Shown piece after piece: positions 61,669 through 64,000 of a stretch of DNA of 64,000 nucleotides. The stretch is taken from NCBI GenBank assembly GCA_029932675.1, contig JAOZPP010000008.1, forward strand, positions 1 through 64,000, given 5' to 3'. This DNA is from a bacterium. Its GTDB lineage: Bacteria > SM23-81 > DAOVCL01. The notes under the pieces are model-generated. The model was not told where the DNA came from, searched no databases, and saw nothing but the letters and a program-made list of their open reading frames with translations. Numbering within the stretch: the first letter of the stretch is position 1; each line of letters begins with the position of its first letter. Both the position numbers and the translations under genes were made by a program.

Positions 61669-61889
61669 AGGGGGGCCTCGAATGCCTTCACCCTCGTGGG
61701 GGGAAAAGCTATACCGAGATTCGTCTGTCCTCCGGGGGGTCACACAACATATTGAATAAGGAATTTGGCTAATCCCCATTGTATTCATAAGTTAGTTTGA
61801 GGATCTCTGAATTGCTAAGGTTTCATGTTTTCAAGGATAGAACTTTGGCCCTATCCGAAAATAGGAGATAGACTTTAGTTGCTAATAAA

Positions 61890-64000
61890 ATGGTGAGAAG
61901 AATTAGAAATGCAGACCCAACTCAAACTGCCTTGTCCTTTCCTGGGATTCAAGATGTTTGGGAAACGAAGGGGATCTTTTCGGAACATTATATTCGAACT
62001 AGATTGAAAAACAGCCTGTATTGGCCTCGGGAAGAGGAAGTTAAACCACTTTGGGAATTCTGTTCTAATCTATGGAGTAAGCGCTACCTTGGATTGGCTC
62101 GGGGAAACGAAGCTGTTACGCGACAGGAGTTCATAGACAAGGTGCTTGCGAAGTTAGGATTTGCATATCTACCAGATACTCGCTTACCTGTTGGACAAAG
62201 GCAACAGGAACCGGATTATATTTTGTTCGCAGATGAAGCGATAAAGAATGAAGTGTTGGCTCAAAGTAGGATAGCTCAATATACTGCGGCAATTTCGTTA
62301 TTAGAAGCAAAAAAGGTGAACCATCCTCTCGATGCTGTATCACGACATGAAACCCCGGGGAGATTCCCACACCAACAGATCCGTGATTACCTTCAAGCAG
62401 CAACAGATCAATCAGGTAAGCCCTTCTTTAATTGGGCAATCTTAACCAATGGCAATCGCTGGCGACTCTACTGTCGGGATGCACATCCGGGAAGTTATTT
62501 TGAGTACAATTTTGAGATCGGTGTAAGAGCCCTCCAAAGTTTTATGGTTTTTGTTGCTCTTTTTAGACCTGCAGCCTTTATTCAAGACGCTGAGGGCAAG
62601 TGCCCTCTTGATTACTTACGAGCTGAGGCATTGCAATATCAAAGTAAACTTGAGGATGATCTTCGGGGAAGAATTTTTAGGATCCTTGAAAAGTTGGCTA
62701 ATGGTTTTTATCGGCGACGTGAGAACAGAATCAGCAAAAACGATTTAAGCGAATTGTACCAAAACTCCCTTATTTTTCTCTATCGTCTCCTTTTTATCCT
62801 ATATGCAGAAGGGAGGGGTCTTTTGCCCGCTAAAACTGGGGTTGGAGGAAATAAGAATTACCGAGAACGTTATAGCTTGCAAAGGTTGTTGCCCCAGCTT
62901 GGCGATTTTCGCCGTTTCCCATCGGATGAATTTACAGAACTATATGAAAGTCTACTTGGTTTGTTTCACTTAATCAATGGTGATCAACCTTCTCGTAATA
63001 GAGCTTGTGAAGTTCCCCGCTATAATGGCGGTTTATTTAACCCTAAAGAATATCCACTGATAGAGCATTGGCGAATAGGGGAAAGAACTCTTGCTGATAT
63101 CTTACGAGGTCTCATGTTCAGCCCTCTCCCAGTTGCAAAAGGTGAGCAAGGACAATTGGATTTTGGTGAAACTATCGATTATGCCGATTTAGAAGTTAGA
63201 CAACTGGGATCTATCTACGAGGGGCTATTAGAAAATCATCTGGAACTCGAGGGCAGCCGTCTTGTTCTGCGGGGTGATAGAGCTGAACGGAAAGCTACTG
63301 GTACATATTATACACCAGACTATATCGTTCAATACATTGTGAAAAACACATTGGGTCCCCTTTGTGAGGAAATTAACAATTCACCCAAAGTTCAAGAGGC
63401 GATTAAGAGAAAGGCTAAGGATAACTCTTTTGCCAAAGGGGTACTCAAGCTCAGTGTTCTTGATCCGGCAATGGGTAGTGGGCATTTCCTGGTTAGAGCA
63501 ACTGAGTTCTTAGCTGATGAGATTGTGAGGCATCCAACAACGGAATTTCAGACGGAGTCAGTATCTATGCCATTCTCAAGGGAAGAAATCATTTCCCATA
63601 ATAAATTACCAGTGACTAGGGGATTGTCACATGAAGAAGCGGAAATCTCTTACTGGCGGCGCCGAGTAGTAGAATCTTGCATCTATGGAGTAGACTTAAA
63701 TCCGTTAGCAGTAGAGTTGGCAAAGCTCTCCTTGTGGCTGACCTGTATCGCCATTGATCAACCACTTAGTTTTCTCGATCACCATCTTCGGTCTGGCAAT
63801 TCCCTAATTGGGGCAAGATTGGCAGATCTTGATGTCCTGCCTGAAAGGAGAAAGACATTACAGACTTCACTATCTTTTGGTCCAGAGTTCTACAACTCAG
63901 TGGGCAAAGCTATTCAAGCGATAGAAGAGATAGAGAAAACAGAAAGTACAGATGTTCAAGCTATAAAGGATAAAGAATCCCGGTGGCATAGAGAAGTGCG
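61890..64000 (+). CDS. Type IIG-like restriction-modification enzyme, Eco57I-type N6-adenine methylase (5' part)
   Basis: An open frame from ATG 61890 to the right edge (about 703 codons seen, unfinished). The N-terminal ~200 residues contain a DEXK-type nuclease-like region with EPDYILF and SLLEAKKVNHP. A helical linker follows, then the methylase entry ATGTYYTPDYIVQYIV (about 475). The SAM motif LDPAMGSGHFLVRATEFLADEI is near 530 and GVDLNPLAVELAKLSLWLT near 610. The NPPY catalytic motif should come after the window end. Its GC content and codon use (more TTA, CGA, AAT) are visibly lower than its neighbours, suggesting transfer. A BREX PglX-type role is possible. No good ribosome site precedes this ATG, so the start is uncertain. 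Confidence 0.82.
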   Translation, partial: MVRRIRNADPTQTALSFPGIQDVWETKGIFSEHYIRTRLKNSLYWPREEEVKPLWEFCSNLWSKRYLGLARGNEAVTRQEFIDKVLAKLGFAYLPDTRLPVGQRQQEPDYILFADEAIKNEVLAQSRIAQYTAAISLLEAKKVNHPLDAVSRHETPGRFPHQQIRDYLQAATDQSGKPFFNWAILTNGNRWRLYCRDAHPGSYFEYNFEIGVRALQSFMVFVALFRPAAFIQDAEGKCPLDYLRAEALQYQSKLEDDLRGRIFRILEKLANGFYRRRENRISKNDLSELYQNSLIFLYRLLFILYAEGRGLLPAKTGVGGNKNYRERYSLQRLLPQLGDFRRFPSDEFTELYESLLGLFHLINGDQPSRNRACEVPRYNGGLFNPKEYPLIEHWRIGERTLADILRGLMFSPLPVAKGEQGQLDFGETIDYADLEVRQLGSIYEGLLENHLELEGSRLVLRGDRAERKATGTYYTPDYIVQYIVKNTLGPLCEEINNSPKVQEAIKRKAKDNSFAKGVLKLSVLDPAMGSGHFLVRATEFLADEIVRHPTTEFQTESVSMPFSREEIISHNKLPVTRGLSHEEAEISYWRRRVVESCIYGVDLNPLAVELAKLSLWLTCIAIDQPLSFLDHHLRSGNSLIGARLADLDVLPERRKTLQTSLSFGPEFYNSVGKAIQAIEEIEKTESTDVQAIKDKESRWHREV

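Overview
This is bacterial DNA of roughly balanced GC. It is densely packed with housekeeping operons, and arginine is encoded mostly by AGG/AGA. Five large secreted proteins carry a Por/type IX-type C-terminal sorting domain (core YPNPFN, end LLK), some with dockerin-like repeats. Together with a lipoprotein system, MreC/MreD/RodA, CarD, cyclic-di-AMP synthase and IorAB, this points to an uncultured, anaerobic, peptide- or amino-acid-using didermic bacterium of the FCB or a related candidate phylum. That placement, and possible thermophily from codon bias, is inference.

Left arm (1-11854): a partial gene end and an EEP-family lipoprotein come first. A lysine 6-transaminase/semialdehyde dehydrogenase pair follows. 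Then comes a nine-gene plus-strand operon: carD, a primary-type sigma factor, a Trm112-like 54-aa protein, mreC, mreD, PBP2, rodA, lgt and comF. It couples transcription control to rod-shape wall synthesis.

Central block (12032-31942, minus strand): the dnaN-dciA-gyrB-gyrA operon; then a long colinear run tilS-hpt-ftsH-folP-cdaA-obg-HEAT-dprA-ptsH-ptsI-pgi/pmi-nucleotidyltransferase-metK; then an elongator tRNA-Met with its own promoter and terminator.

Secreted-protein island (about 31990-48460, minus strand): three transcription units encode a papain-like peptidase plus a C25 peptidase, a cohesin/dockerin-like protein, and an M14 carboxypeptidase plus a second C25 peptidase. Two units share a duplicated leader element with a four-codon ORF overlapping a terminator hairpin. 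An internally deleted IS4-type element with intact ends and a 9-bp target duplication separates one of these leaders from its promoter. A nested, hairpin-rich sequence next to the tRNA may be an unrecognised structured RNA.

Right arm (48549-64000): an RqcH/NFACT gene comes first. It is followed by a compact seven-gene operon: creatininase-like, dipeptide epimerase, deoxyribosyltransferase-like, coiled-coil NYN, YacP-like NYN, iorA and iorB. Next are a pilin-rsmD-coaD-pta operon, a methyltransferase and a flavodoxin. The 5' part of a lower-GC type IIG-like restriction-modification gene runs off the end. The peptidases, dipeptide epimerase, lysine transaminase, IorAB and Pta together fit extracellular protein degradation followed by amino-acid fermentation to acyl-CoA/acetyl phosphate (inference).
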